A stretch of 64,000 nt of DNA from Agathobacter sp. (GTDB lineage Bacteria; Bacillota; Clostridia; Lachnospirales; Lachnospiraceae), in the NCBI GenBank assembly GCA_022775045.1, contig JALFLB010000031.1, positions 114,101 through 178,100 on the forward strand, given 5' to 3'. Made by a program: the position numbers and the translations under genes. The notes under the pieces were generated by a model that had not been told where the DNA came from, did no database searches, and was given only the letters and a program-made list of their open reading frames with translations. This document shows, in pieces, positions 39,231 through 49,316 of this stretch (within the stretch, counting starts at the first letter, position 1; each line of letters opens with the position of its first letter).

Positions 39231-40668
39231 ATTGTTCCTGCTCCCGTTTCGATAATGGAAGAGTAAAGATAAATTCGGTTCCAACTCCCTCAGTACTGAT
39301 CACGTTGATATGTTCCTTGTGGGCCTGAAGAATTTCTTTTACAATGGCAAGCCCCAGACCGGTTCCTTTTTTATCCTTGCCCCGGGAGAGATCGGTTTTA
39401 TAGAAACGATCCCAGATTTTTTTGATGCTGTCTGCCGGAATACCGATTCCGGAGTCTTTGACGGAAATCAGTACTTTTTCATTCTTGATGCTCGTCTCAA
39501 TTTTGATTGCTGAGTTGTTGTGCGAGAATTTCGTCGCATTATCAATCAGGTTGTAGAGCACCTGTTGAATCTTGGTCATGTCAGCAGTGACAAAAAGTTC
39601 CTGTCCGGTAAGTACCAGATCAAAGGAGAGTCCTTTTTTGCTGCAGGTTCCTTCAAAGGTTAGAATCGTTGTTTTAATCATCCGGTTGATATCAAAGTCT
39701 GCAAGATCTAACATGATTCCGTGGTGACCAAAGCGGTTTAAATCAAGAATTCCCTGTGTCAGTTTTGTCAGTCGTTCTGTCTCAAAGAGAATGATGCCTA
39801 AATATTTGCTCTGCAGTTCTGGTGGAATCGTACCATCCTGCATCGCCTCCACATAGCCCTTGATCGAGGTCAGCGGTGAGCGGAAATCGTGGGAGACGTT
39901 TGAAATAAATTTGCGCTGATCCTCCTCCAGGGTGTCGAGCTCGTTTGCCATATAGTCCATGGTGTTGGCAAGAAAACCGATTTCATCGTTGGTATGTAAT
40001 CCAATCCGCGGTTCAAAATTACTCTTGGCATAATTTTGTGCAACGCGAGTGATTTTGCGAATGGGGCGGTAAACAAACAAGGTAAAAAACAACATAATGA
40101 GAAAGGACGATAAAAAGACAATTCCCACGGTAAAAAAGGCAATGTTCATCAGCTGGTTGGATGTCCTGATAATGTTTGATACAGGTTTGTGGATTAATAC
40201 ATAGCTGTGAACCCGGTAGTTGGCAGTTACAGAAGAAAAGACAGTAAGTGTCTCCTCGGAAAAGGAACCATAAAAATCTCCGATCATGGAGTAGGTATTG
40301 CCAAAATCAGTGGTATCAAATCTGGGGAGCATCGTATATTGTGCATCAGCTGCGCGTTGACCGACTGTGGCATCTGCGGAATTAAACAGAATACGTCCCT
40401 CATTATCCATGACCCAGATTTCAGCAGACAGGTAATTGCCAAGAGTCTGCATCTGTGTTTGAAAATCCTGCAGAGAAAGTGTGTTGTTTGCAAAGCTGGA
40501 AGCATAGTCAGAGGCAATTTGTGCGGATTCGCGGTAAAGCTGCTGTGCTTCATGCTGTTCCAGATAGTGGTTGACTGAGTGTTGTGTGAATGTACACAAC
40601 ACCACAAATGCCAGAATGCCAAATAGTGCATAGCTGGTAAGAAACTTGATGTAAAGGGTTGGTTTCAT
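39229..40668 (-). CDS. Sensor histidine kinase (HAMP, HisKA, HATPase)
   Basis: FISNVSHDFRSPLTSIKGYVEAM, LIDNATKFS, GTGLGLAIVKEIL. Confidence 0.93.
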   Translation of the reverse strand: MKPTLYIKFLTSYALFGILAFVVLCTFTQHSVNHYLEQHEAQQLYRESAQIASDYASSFANNTLSLQDFQTQMQTLGNYLSAEIWVMDNEGRILFNSADATVGQRAADAQYTMLPRFDTTDFGNTYSMIGDFYGSFSEETLTVFSSVTANYRVHSYVLIHKPVSNIIRTSNQLMNIAFFTVGIVFLSSFLIMLFFTLFVYRPIRKITRVAQNYAKSNFEPRIGLHTNDEIGFLANTMDYMANELDTLEEDQRKFISNVSHDFRSPLTSIKGYVEAMQDGTIPPELQSKYLGIILFETERLTKLTQGILDLNRFGHHGIMLDLADFDINRMIKTTILTFEGTCSKKGLSFDLVLTGQELFVTADMTKIQQVLYNLIDNATKFSHNNSAIKIETSIKNEKVLISVKDSGIGIPADSIKKIWDRFYKTDLSRGKDKKGTGLGLAIVKEILQAHKEHINVISTEGVGTEFIFTLPLSKREQEQ

Positions 40669-41363
40669 TCTGCTACCTCAAATTTGTAACCGATGCCCCA
40701 GACTGTTGCGATGGACCAGGATTCGTGATCCTTAATCTTTTCGCGAAGACGTTTTACATGGACATCGACGGTGCGGGTATCTCCGATATATTCATAGCCC
40801 CAGATGTGATCCAGAAGCTGCTCTCTTGTGAATACCTGATTTGGTGAGGAGGCAAGGAAATACAAAAGCTCAAGTTCCTTTGGCGGCATATCGATCGGAT
40901 GTCCATTGTACATGACGGAGTAGTTGGAAAGATTGACAATCAGATCCGGATATTCCACACATTTCAATTCCACTACAGACTCCGGTTTTGCCGGTTGATA
41001 GCGCCGCAAAACAGCTTTGACGCGCGCTACAAGCTCCTTGGAGTCGAAGGGCTTTAGAATGTAGTCATCGGCTCCTAGCTCCAGTCCTAAAACTTTGTCG
41101 AAAATCTCTCCTTTGGCAGAGAGCATAATAATCGGGACATTACTTCGTGTACGGATCTCACGGCAGACCTGATAACCATCAATGCCAGGGAGCATCAGAT
41201 CCAGCAGGATCAGATTGGGATTATACTGGTCGAAAGCAACCAGCGCTTCCTCTCCGTCGTTGACGATCTTTGTGTCATAGCATTCTTTGGTCAGATATAA
41301 AGAAATCAGCTCTGCAATATTGTTGTCATCATCTACGATCAGTATTTTCTGTTTTGCTACCAT
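40665..41363 (-). CDS. OmpR-family response regulator
   Basis: IVDDDNNIAELI, LLDLMLPGIDGYQV, GADDYILKPFD; 4-nt overlap with the kinase. Confidence 0.94.
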   Translation of the reverse strand: MVAKQKILIVDDDNNIAELISLYLTKECYDTKIVNDGEEALVAFDQYNPNLILLDLMLPGIDGYQVCREIRTRSNVPIIMLSAKGEIFDKVLGLELGADDYILKPFDSKELVARVKAVLRRYQPAKPESVVELKCVEYPDLIVNLSNYSVMYNGHPIDMPPKELELLYFLASSPNQVFTREQLLDHIWGYEYIGDTRTVDVHVKRLREKIKDHESWSIATVWGIGYKFEVAE

Positions 41364-41401
41364 GTGTGATTCCTCCTGTTTCTATATTTATTATTGACAC
41401 A

Positions 41402-43780
41402 TTATTCAAAGTTTGCAATTGTCACTCCGGCATCCCCTTCACCAGCTTCGCCCAGACGGAAGGATTTGACATATTTCTGGCGCTTTAAATGAGCGTGCAC
41501 AGCGTTTCGGAGAGCTCCGGTTCCCTTGCCGTGTACGATACGTACAGATGGCAGGTGAGCAATATAGGCATCATCCAGATATTTGTCCAAATGTGCAATC
41601 GCCTCATCAACAGTCATACCAATCAGGTTGATTTCGGTGGAAACGGAAGTCGATTTGCTCATTTTGATTTTACCGGAGGATGAGCTGCCATATTTTTTTG
41701 CAGCCGGAGAGGTGTCGTCATCAATGAGAACAAGATCTTTGATGTTGACAAGGGAACGAAGAATTCCCATCTGTACGTACAGATCTCCTTTGGCATTCGG
41801 CAGCGTATGCACGGTTCCTTTTAGATTCATTGAAAGGACCTTGACAGAATCTCCGATACGCAGCTTTTTCGGTACTTTGTGATTTATGGTTTCCTTTTTC
41901 TTAAGAGCTAGTTTTTTCTCGCTTTCGCTCATTTTATCGCGGACACGGCTACGCTCCTTTTCCATCTTGGAGATCGGGGCCTGCCCCTGTCCGTATTTGT
42001 TAAAGTTGCGAATTGTCTCATCAGCGAGATCCTTGGCTTCCTTGAGAATGGCAACCGCCTCCTCGTTTGCCTTTCGTAAAATCTCATCCCTGTTTGCATC
42101 TAAGCGTTCATTTTTGGTGGTAAGTTTATGCTTTAATTCCTCAACCTCGGATTTGTAACGGTTGATCTCCAGCTGTTCCTTTTCTATGGTGAGACGGCTG
42201 GCTTCCAAATTTGCGAGCATTTCTTCGAAATCAACATCTTTTTCACTCAAGCGTGTTCTGGCATCTTGGATAATGTTTTCTGCAAGCCCCAGTTTGGAAC
42301 TGATTGCGAAGGCGTTACTTTTACCTGGAATACCAATCAAGAGGCGGTAGGTTGGACTTAAGGTCTCCACATTGAATTCGCAGCACGCATTTTCGATACC
42401 TGGAGTGGAAAGTGCGTAAACCTTCAACTCACTGTAGTGAGTGGTTGCCATAGTTGTGGCGCCGTATTGGTACAGCTTATGCAGGATTGCAATGGCGAGG
42501 GCAGCACCCTCTGTTGGATCGGTTCCGGCACATAATTCATCAAACAGGCAGAGGCTGCGGTCGTTCGCTTTTTCCAAAATTCCTACAATATTGGTCATAT
42601 GTGAGGAGAATGTGCTTAAACTCTGTTCAATACTCTGTTCATCTCCGATATCTGCGAAAATCTCATCAAAAATAGCAAGTTCGGAGCGGTCACCTGCAGG
42701 AATGTGCAGTCCGGATTGTCCCATCAGGGTTAGCAGACCCACTGTCTTGAGAGACACGGTCTTACCGCCGGTATTCGGACCGGTGATAATGAGCTGACGA
42801 AAATCTTCTCCCAGTCGTACATCGATTGGAACAACTGTTTTCTGATCGAGGAGTGGATGACGCCCTTTCCGGATGTTAATCCGTCCTTCTTCGTTGAAGA
42901 CAGGTGCAATGCCATTGTAGGATTTGGCAAGCTGTGCTTTTGCAAAAATAAAATCCAATTCAGCAAGAACGGTGTAGTCCTGACGGATTGCGCAGGCGTT
43001 CTCGGCGACACGGCAGGACAGATTTGCAAGAATCACGTCTATTTCTTCCTGTTCTTTTAAAAAGAGTTCACGAAGCTCGTTGTTTAAATTGACAACTGCC
43101 ATCGGTTCAATAAAAAGTGTGGAGCCGCTGGACGATTGGTCATGTACCATGCCAGGTACCTGGGTTTTCGCCTCGGCTTTGACTGGCAGGCAGTAGCGCC
43201 CGTCACGCATGGTAATAACAGCATCCTGCAGAAAACTGCGGGTGCTGGTATTGTTCATCAGATTTGTCAGTTGTGCATGAATCCGATCATTCATTCCACG
43301 GATGGATTTGCGCAGCTTCGAAAGAGTGGGGCTGGCATCATCGGCAATTTCGTCTTCGCCGATTACGCAGCGTTTGATCTCTTCATGAAGAGGGGTAAGC
43401 GGTTCTATCTGTGAAAAAAGAGAGGACAGAGAATCGCTATTCTCCTGAGCGTGGTCGCTGCGGTCATAGGTTTTGGCACGTTTGGCGGCCTCGAGGAGGG
43501 AACTGATGGTCAAAAACTCGGTCGTGTTGAGAGAACCGCCGATATCCAGACGCTTTAAGGATGCATTTATATTGTGGACTCCGGAAAAGCTGATTCCGCT
43601 GCCTTTGTAAAGGCGGCTTAACGCATCAGCAGTTGTCTCCTGCAGATGCGTAATTTCAGCATAATCTGTAAGTGGAGTCAGATGCAGACATCGTTCTTTT
43701 GTCTCCTCGCAGCAGGCATAGTCGGCGAGACGTTCTAATACTTTGTAATATTCTAATGTATGATAAACTTTTTGATTCAT
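41402..43780 (-). CDS. mutS2: Endonuclease MutS2
   Basis: ITGPNTGGKTVSLKTVGLL, DEIFADIGDEQSIEQSLSTFSSHM, C-terminal Smr domain. Confidence 0.95.
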   Translation of the reverse strand: MNQKVYHTLEYYKVLERLADYACCEETKERCLHLTPLTDYAEITHLQETTADALSRLYKGSGISFSGVHNINASLKRLDIGGSLNTTEFLTISSLLEAAKRAKTYDRSDHAQENSDSLSSLFSQIEPLTPLHEEIKRCVIGEDEIADDASPTLSKLRKSIRGMNDRIHAQLTNLMNNTSTRSFLQDAVITMRDGRYCLPVKAEAKTQVPGMVHDQSSSGSTLFIEPMAVVNLNNELRELFLKEQEEIDVILANLSCRVAENACAIRQDYTVLAELDFIFAKAQLAKSYNGIAPVFNEEGRINIRKGRHPLLDQKTVVPIDVRLGEDFRQLIITGPNTGGKTVSLKTVGLLTLMGQSGLHIPAGDRSELAIFDEIFADIGDEQSIEQSLSTFSSHMTNIVGILEKANDRSLCLFDELCAGTDPTEGAALAIAILHKLYQYGATTMATTHYSELKVYALSTPGIENACCEFNVETLSPTYRLLIGIPGKSNAFAISSKLGLAENIIQDARTRLSEKDVDFEEMLANLEASRLTIEKEQLEINRYKSEVEELKHKLTTKNERLDANRDEILRKANEEAVAILKEAKDLADETIRNFNKYGQGQAPISKMEKERSRVRDKMSESEKKLALKKKETINHKVPKKLRIGDSVKVLSMNLKGTVHTLPNAKGDLYVQMGILRSLVNIKDLVLIDDDTSPAAKKYGSSSSGKIKMSKSTSVSTEINLIGMTVDEAIAHLDKYLDDAYIAHLPSVRIVHGKGTGALRNAVHAHLKRQKYVKSFRLGEAGEGDAGVTIANFE

Positions 43781-43937
43781 AAAATTAATTCCTTTTTATA
43801 CAGAATAGTAATTAAGATATATTATATCCCATTCCACGAATTTGGAAAAGCCAAAAATGGTTGCAAGAGGGGGAAAATACGAATATAATATTGTGTGATA
43901 TGGAATATATACTTTCTTAAAGATTGAGAAGGCGCAA

Positions 43938-45200
43938 ATGGAAGACAAGCAGTTACCAAAGAACGAGTTTGTTCGGGAACAGATTAAGGAGAAACCGAAA
44001 AATTATAAACATATTTGGATGAGGCTTTGTACAGCAGCTCTGTGCGGTGTTGTGTTTGCACTGGCGTTGTGTTTCACGCTTCTTTTTTTGATGCCGATGC
44101 TGCATCGACAATGGGAGAAAAGTGTGGTAGAAGAAGTGACTGAGGGTACGCAGCAACCGGTGGCGACCGAGGAAACAGAGGCAACACAGGTTCAGGAGAG
44201 TACTCAGATACAGGTGCAGAAGGAACCATTTTCTCTTAAGGATTATCAAAAAGTACAGTCGGAGCTGTATGCAATCGGTAATCAGGCAAATCATTCGATT
44301 GTGACAATTACAAGTGTGGTAAGTGACACGGATTGGTTTAACAATCCATATGAACGTGAGGGACAAGGATCCGGAGCAATTATAGGAGATAAGAGTGGAA
44401 AGCTATTAATTCTGACAGAAAAAAAAGTGATCAAGAATGCTTCTGAGATTAATGTCACTTTTAGTAATGATGTGGTAGCTCCGGCAACTCTCATGAAGTA
44501 TGATGGCAATACCGGACTTGCGGTTTTGACCGTTGACAAGAAGGATATTGAGGAGTCTGCACTGGCGTCAAGCAAAGTGATTGAGATGGGAAGTGCGAAC
44601 ACTGTGCACAAGGGCAGCATTGTGATTGCGTTGGGTAGTCCACTTGGAACGAATGATTCCATCCTGATCGGAAATATTACGGCGACGAATAATGAAATTT
44701 CCACATTGGACAGTAATTATTCTGTCTATACAACGGATATCGTGGCGAATAAGAATGGAAGCGGAATTCTGATTAATACGGATGGAGAATTGGTCGGTGT
44801 TGTGATGCAGGATTATAATACTGCGTCATCGAGTACACTCACAGCAGTGGGGATTTCAGAACTCAAGCCGGTGATGGAGTTGCTTTTTGCGGACCGGAAC
44901 GTGCCTTATGTTGGAGTGTATGCGTCTACGGTCACGGATAAGATTGCAGAAAAATATGGGATACCTAAGGGTGTTTATGTCAAGGAAGTAGCGATGGATT
45001 CACCAGCGATGGACGCTGGGCTGCAAAGCGGAGATGTAATCCTAAAGATTGCGGGCGAGGAGGTTGCCAGTGTAGGCGCTTTCAGCAGTGTAGTGTTGGG
45101 GCTGACACCGGATGAGAGTTATCAGGTTATCATTATGCGCGAAGGTACTGGGGGATATAAAAAAATTTCCTGTGAAGTAAAGGCAGGCGTATTACAATAG
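43938..45200 (+). CDS. HtrA-like trypsin-fold PDZ protein, predicted catalytically inactive
   Basis: TM anchor, trypsin-fold region, C-terminal PDZ (GVYVKEVAMDSPAMDAGLQSGDVILKIAGEEV); catalytic positions replaced (see findings). Confidence 0.8.
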   Translation: MEDKQLPKNEFVREQIKEKPKNYKHIWMRLCTAALCGVVFALALCFTLLFLMPMLHRQWEKSVVEEVTEGTQQPVATEETEATQVQESTQIQVQKEPFSLKDYQKVQSELYAIGNQANHSIVTITSVVSDTDWFNNPYEREGQGSGAIIGDKSGKLLILTEKKVIKNASEINVTFSNDVVAPATLMKYDGNTGLAVLTVDKKDIEESALASSKVIEMGSANTVHKGSIVIALGSPLGTNDSILIGNITATNNEISTLDSNYSVYTTDIVANKNGSGILINTDGELVGVVMQDYNTASSSTLTAVGISELKPVMELLFADRNVPYVGVYASTVTDKIAEKYGIPKGVYVKEVAMDSPAMDAGLQSGDVILKIAGEEVASVGAFSSVVLGLTPDESYQVIIMREGTGGYKKISCEVKAGVLQ

Positions 45201-45223
45201 AGTAGAGTGGAAGGGAGTTCGAA

Positions 45224-46168
45224 ATGAAATATATTGAGTCTTTCCGTGAGGGAGAAAGAATTAATGAGATTTATTTATGCAAGTTTAAGCAGGCAGCACT
45301 TACAAAGGCTGGAAAGCCATATGATAATGTGATTCTGCAGGACAAGACGGGAACAATTGATGCGAAAATCTGGGATCCGGGTTCTGTGGGAATTGATGAG
45401 TTTGATGCACTTGACTATGTCGCAATCACGGGGGATATTACCAGTTTTCAGGGAAATCTGCAGCTTTCAATCAAGCGTGCGAGAAAAGTGAATGAAGGGG
45501 AGTATGAACCAAAGGATTACCTCCCGACAACAGACAAGGATGTTAATGAGATGTATGCAGAATTGATGCAATATATACAGTCTGTTAACAATCCGTATTT
45601 AAGCAAGCTGTTACATACGTTTTTTGATGACGAAGATTTTGCAAAGAAATTTAAGTTTCATTCTGCAGCCAAGAGTGTACATCACGGTTTTGTTGGAGGA
45701 CTTTTGGAGCATACGCTCAGTGTGACGAGAAATTGTGACTATTTTGCGAAAAATTATCCATTTCTAAACCGGGATTTGTTGCTTGCATCAGCAATGTTTC
45801 ACGATGTTGGGAAGCTGAAGGAATTATCCACATTTCCAGCAAACGATTATACAGATGCGGGACAGTTGCTCGGTCATATCATGATTGGCGCAGAGTGGGT
45901 CGGCGAAGTCATCCGCACAATTGATGGATTTCCGGAAGTGCTTGCGAATGAGTTGAAGCACTGTATTCTGGCACATCACGGTGAACTTGAATATGGTTCA
46001 CCGAAGAAACCGGCATTGGTGGAGGCGCTTGCTTTAAGCTTTGCCGATAATTTAGATGCGAAGATGGAGACAGTGCGCGAAATGCTTGTCAATGTGCCGG
46101 ATCATAATCTGGAGTGGCAGGGGTACAGCCGGCTGCTCGAGAGCAATATCCGAAGAACGAGCTGCTAG
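45224..46168 (+). CDS. OB-fold plus HD-domain protein (YhaM-like 3'-5' exoribonuclease)
   Basis: N-terminal OB-like region; HHGFVGGLLEHTLSV, AMFHDVGKLKEL, HCILAHHG. Confidence 0.88.
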   Translation: MKYIESFREGERINEIYLCKFKQAALTKAGKPYDNVILQDKTGTIDAKIWDPGSVGIDEFDALDYVAITGDITSFQGNLQLSIKRARKVNEGEYEPKDYLPTTDKDVNEMYAELMQYIQSVNNPYLSKLLHTFFDDEDFAKKFKFHSAAKSVHHGFVGGLLEHTLSVTRNCDYFAKNYPFLNRDLLLASAMFHDVGKLKELSTFPANDYTDAGQLLGHIMIGAEWVGEVIRTIDGFPEVLANELKHCILAHHGELEYGSPKKPALVEALALSFADNLDAKMETVREMLVNVPDHNLEWQGYSRLLESNIRRTSC

Positions 46169-46185
46169 GACAAACGAGATTGGGG

Positions 46186-46217
46186 ATAGGAGATTCTTTG
46201 AGAGTCTCCTATTTTTC
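46186..46217 (+). terminator. Rho-independent terminator
   Basis: ATAGGAGATTCT-TTG-AGAGTCTCCTAT then T-rich. Confidence 0.75.
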
Positions 46218-46235
46218 AAAATAAGGAAATGAAAA

Positions 46236-47696
46236 ATGAAGAAAAACGATATTTTTGAACTGGAAATTACAGATATGGGAGTGGACGGGGAAGGTATTGG
46301 TCACTATGATGGCATGACTTTTTTTGTGAAGGATGCGTTGATTGGTGACAAGATTCTGGCGCGTGCCGTAAAGCTTAAGAAAAAATACGGGTATGCGCGG
46401 ATGGAGGAAATTGTGATGCCTTCTGTGGACAGGGTAATGCCGCGCTGCCCGCTGCATAGGCGTTGTGGTGGCTGTCAGATTCAGGCGCTCTCTTATGAGA
46501 AACAGTTAGAATTTAAGGAGCGGAAGGTGCGCAATAATCTGATGCGTATCGGCGGCTTTTCCGAGGAGAAGCTGGATGCTGTGATGGAACCTATTGTGGG
46601 AATGGAGAATCCATACCGCTACCGCAATAAGGCTCAGTTCCCGGTGGGATATGATAAGAACGGGGAACTGGTGACTGGATTTTATGCATCCCGGACTCAC
46701 TGTATTGTTCAGGTGGAGGATTGTCTATTAGGAGTTGCGGACAACAAGGTGATATTAAATGCAGTAAAAGATTGGATGAGGGCGTATCAGATTCCGGCCT
46801 ATGATGAGTCAGACGGATCGGGACTGGTACGCCATATTTTGATTCGCTACGGATTTACTACCAGGGAAATCATGGTTTGTCTTGTTATTAATGGAGACAA
46901 TTTGCCGGCAGGTCAGGAATTGGTAGAGCATCTAAAAGAAATTCCAGGGATGACATCCATTTCTTATAATGTCAATTGTGAGCGTACCAATGTAATCCTT
47001 GGAAAAAGTACCCACTGTATCTGGGGGATGCCTTACATTACGGATTACATTCATCTGCGTAACACGGAGGATTTTTCGTTGACAGATAGGGCAATTGCCT
47101 ATCATATTTCTCCGCAGTCATTCTATCAGGTGAATCCGTTGCAGACGGAGAAACTCTACAGTACTGCCCTGGAGTATGCGGGGCTTACCGGGAAGGAGTC
47201 AGTCTGGGATCTCTACTGTGGCATCGGCACCATTTCTCTGTTCCTTTCCCGGAAAGCAAAGCAGGTCTATGGTGTAGAAATTGTTCCTCAGGCCATCGAG
47301 GACGCAAAGAATAACGCAAAATTAAATGGAATTATGAATACAGAATTTTTTGTGGGCAAGGCAGAGGAGGTTCTGCCGGCATTCTATGAGAAGAATGAAG
47401 CCTGCGATTCGGCAGCGTCTAAGATGCGCCATCCGGACGTCATAGTGGTGGATCCTCCCCGCAAGGGTTGTGATGAGCATTGCCTGTCCACTATGATTGC
47501 CATGCGGCCGAAGCGGATTGTGTATGTGAGCTGCGATTCGGCAACGCTGGCAAGAGATTTAAGTATTCTGGTGGATGGGGAATATGAGGTCAGGCGTATC
47601 CGGGCATTTGATCAGTTCCCTCATAGTGGACATGTGGAGTGCGTGACACTACTCCAAAGGAAAGATATCAAAACGCCTAAAAATATGAGGGAATAG
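46236..47696 (+). CDS. rlmD: 23S rRNA (uracil-5-)-methyltransferase RlmD-like
   Basis: TRAM-like N-terminus, CPLHRRCGGCQIQALSYEKQL Fe-S motif, WDLYCGIGTISLFL, VVDPPRKGC, YVSCDSATLARDL. Confidence 0.93.
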   Translation: MKKNDIFELEITDMGVDGEGIGHYDGMTFFVKDALIGDKILARAVKLKKKYGYARMEEIVMPSVDRVMPRCPLHRRCGGCQIQALSYEKQLEFKERKVRNNLMRIGGFSEEKLDAVMEPIVGMENPYRYRNKAQFPVGYDKNGELVTGFYASRTHCIVQVEDCLLGVADNKVILNAVKDWMRAYQIPAYDESDGSGLVRHILIRYGFTTREIMVCLVINGDNLPAGQELVEHLKEIPGMTSISYNVNCERTNVILGKSTHCIWGMPYITDYIHLRNTEDFSLTDRAIAYHISPQSFYQVNPLQTEKLYSTALEYAGLTGKESVWDLYCGIGTISLFLSRKAKQVYGVEIVPQAIEDAKNNAKLNGIMNTEFFVGKAEEVLPAFYEKNEACDSAASKMRHPDVIVVDPPRKGCDEHCLSTMIAMRPKRIVYVSCDSATLARDLSILVDGEYEVRRIRAFDQFPHSGHVECVTLLQRKDIKTPKNMRE

Positions 47697-47710
47697 AGGG
47701 GGAAGATAAT

Positions 47711-48367
47711 ATGGAAACGAAAGAATACGATGCTGTTGTTTTTGATATGGATGGAGTTATCTTCGATTCAGAAAGGGCAGTAATGAACTGTTGGTTGGAA
47801 ATTGCAGATAAATATGGTATAAAAGATATTAAAGGACCTTATCTTGCATGCACAGGCACAACCATGGCACGAACAAAGGAAATCATGCTTGAGGCGTATG
47901 GAACAGACTTTCCATACGATACTTATGCAAAAGAGGCATCCGAGAACTATCATGCGAAATACGATGGCGGAAGACTACCTATGAAGAAGGGAGTATCGGA
48001 GCTTCTCAGCTTTTTGAAAAAGGAAAATAAGAAAATTGCACTTGCGTCCTCTACCAGAAGACAGACGGTAGTAAACCAGCTGAGAGACGCGGGGATACTG
48101 GATTATTTTGATACTGTGATCTGTGGAGATATGGTGGAAAGAAGTAAGCCTGCACCGGATATCTTTTTGAAGGCGTGTGAAAAACTAAAGGTGGAGCCGG
48201 AAAGAGCATATGCCATAGAAGATTCTTACAATGGAATAAGGGCTGCACATGCAGGAAAATTAAAGCCGATTATGATTCCGGATCTGCTGCCGGAGAATGA
48301 TGAGATGGAAAATCTGACGGAAGTGGTTTTGGACAGCCTTTTGGATGTCGTTAATTATTTAAAGTAG
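47711..48367 (+). CDS. HAD-family hydrolase (beta-phosphoglucomutase-like)
   Basis: VFDMDGVIFDSE, LASSTRRQTV, KPAPDIFLKACEKL, AIEDSYNGIRAA. Confidence 0.92.
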   Translation: METKEYDAVVFDMDGVIFDSERAVMNCWLEIADKYGIKDIKGPYLACTGTTMARTKEIMLEAYGTDFPYDTYAKEASENYHAKYDGGRLPMKKGVSELLSFLKKENKKIALASSTRRQTVVNQLRDAGILDYFDTVICGDMVERSKPAPDIFLKACEKLKVEPERAYAIEDSYNGIRAAHAGKLKPIMIPDLLPENDEMENLTEVVLDSLLDVVNYLK

Positions 48368-48492
48368 TGCAATTTAGAGGAAGCGAGATTATTATATTGG
48401 TTGTTATGTTACTTGCAAGTGTGGTTGTCATAGACATCGTATTTGGATATTTAATCCGGCCGTTTGCTCACCTGAATTTCAGAATTTGGTAG
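48367..48492 (+). CDS. Candidate 41-aa single-TM protein, GTG start
   Basis: VQFRGSEIIILVVMLLASVVVIDIVFGYLIRPFAHLNFRIW*; TAGTG overlap with HAD stop; absent from supplied ORF track. Confidence 0.4.
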   Translation: MQFRGSEIIILVVMLLASVVVIDIVFGYLIRPFAHLNFRIW

Positions 48493-48507
48493 ATGGAGGA
48501 AAACAAT

Positions 48508-49296
48508 ATGGACTTTGGAATGCCAACATTGATCGGAAACAAAAATCTGGAAGAAAATATTGCATTGTGCAAAGAGTTGGGGCTGCAATTCATTGAACTG
48601 AATATGAATCTTCCGGAGTACCAGATTGAAAAATTGGAAGAAGTATCTATCTTCAGGAAAGCGGCAGAGGATGCAGGCATTTATTTCACTATTCATCTGG
48701 ATGAAAACCTAAACGTGGCAGATTTTAATAATAGCGTCAGTGAGGCTTACAGGCAGACGGTACTAAGAACTATCCATATTGCAAAAGAGTTAGGGGCTCC
48801 GATTTTAAACATGCATATGAATCACGGTGTTCACTTTACTTTGCCAGATCGGAAAGTCCAGCTGTTTGAACTGTATTTCGATGAATATATGAAAGTGTTT
48901 TGCAAATTCCGAGAGCAGTGTGAGAAAGAAATTGCAGACAGTGATATCCGGATTTGTATTGAGAATACCGATGGTTTCAGAAGCTACGAACAGGCTGTAA
49001 TCCGGATGTTGCTGGAGAGTGATGTCTTTGCTCTGACATGGGACATCGGGCACTCCAACAGTGTGCAGAATATGGACGAGCCATTTATTTTGTGTTATGA
49101 AAATAAATTGAAACATTTCCATATCCACGATTCCCTGGGAAGAAAAGACCATATGATGCTGGGAACCGGGGAGATTGACTTATCGCAGAGACTTTCCATA
49201 GCGGGGAAGCATCAGTGCAGATGTGTGGTGGAGACGAAGACCATCGAGGCGCTGCGGGAGTCGGTAGATTGGCTAAGCCGCAATTCGATTTTTTGA
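48508..49296 (+). CDS. Sugar phosphate isomerase/epimerase (xylose isomerase-like TIM barrel)
   Basis: MDFGMPTLIGNKNLEENIALCKELGLQFIELNM; LTWDIGHSNSV; KHFHIHDSLGRKDHMMLGTGEIDL. Confidence 0.85.
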   Translation: MDFGMPTLIGNKNLEENIALCKELGLQFIELNMNLPEYQIEKLEEVSIFRKAAEDAGIYFTIHLDENLNVADFNNSVSEAYRQTVLRTIHIAKELGAPILNMHMNHGVHFTLPDRKVQLFELYFDEYMKVFCKFREQCEKEIADSDIRICIENTDGFRSYEQAVIRMLLESDVFALTWDIGHSNSVQNMDEPFILCYENKLKHFHIHDSLGRKDHMMLGTGEIDLSQRLSIAGKHQCRCVVETKTIEALRESVDWLSRNSIF

Positions 49297-49316
49297 ATGA
49301 CGAACCACAGGCAGTC

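Noticed and set aside
39229-41363. Second two-component system as regulator of phosphate genes
   Set aside because: It is far from pst, convergent with an unrelated TM protein, and nothing in the sequence links it to phosphate.
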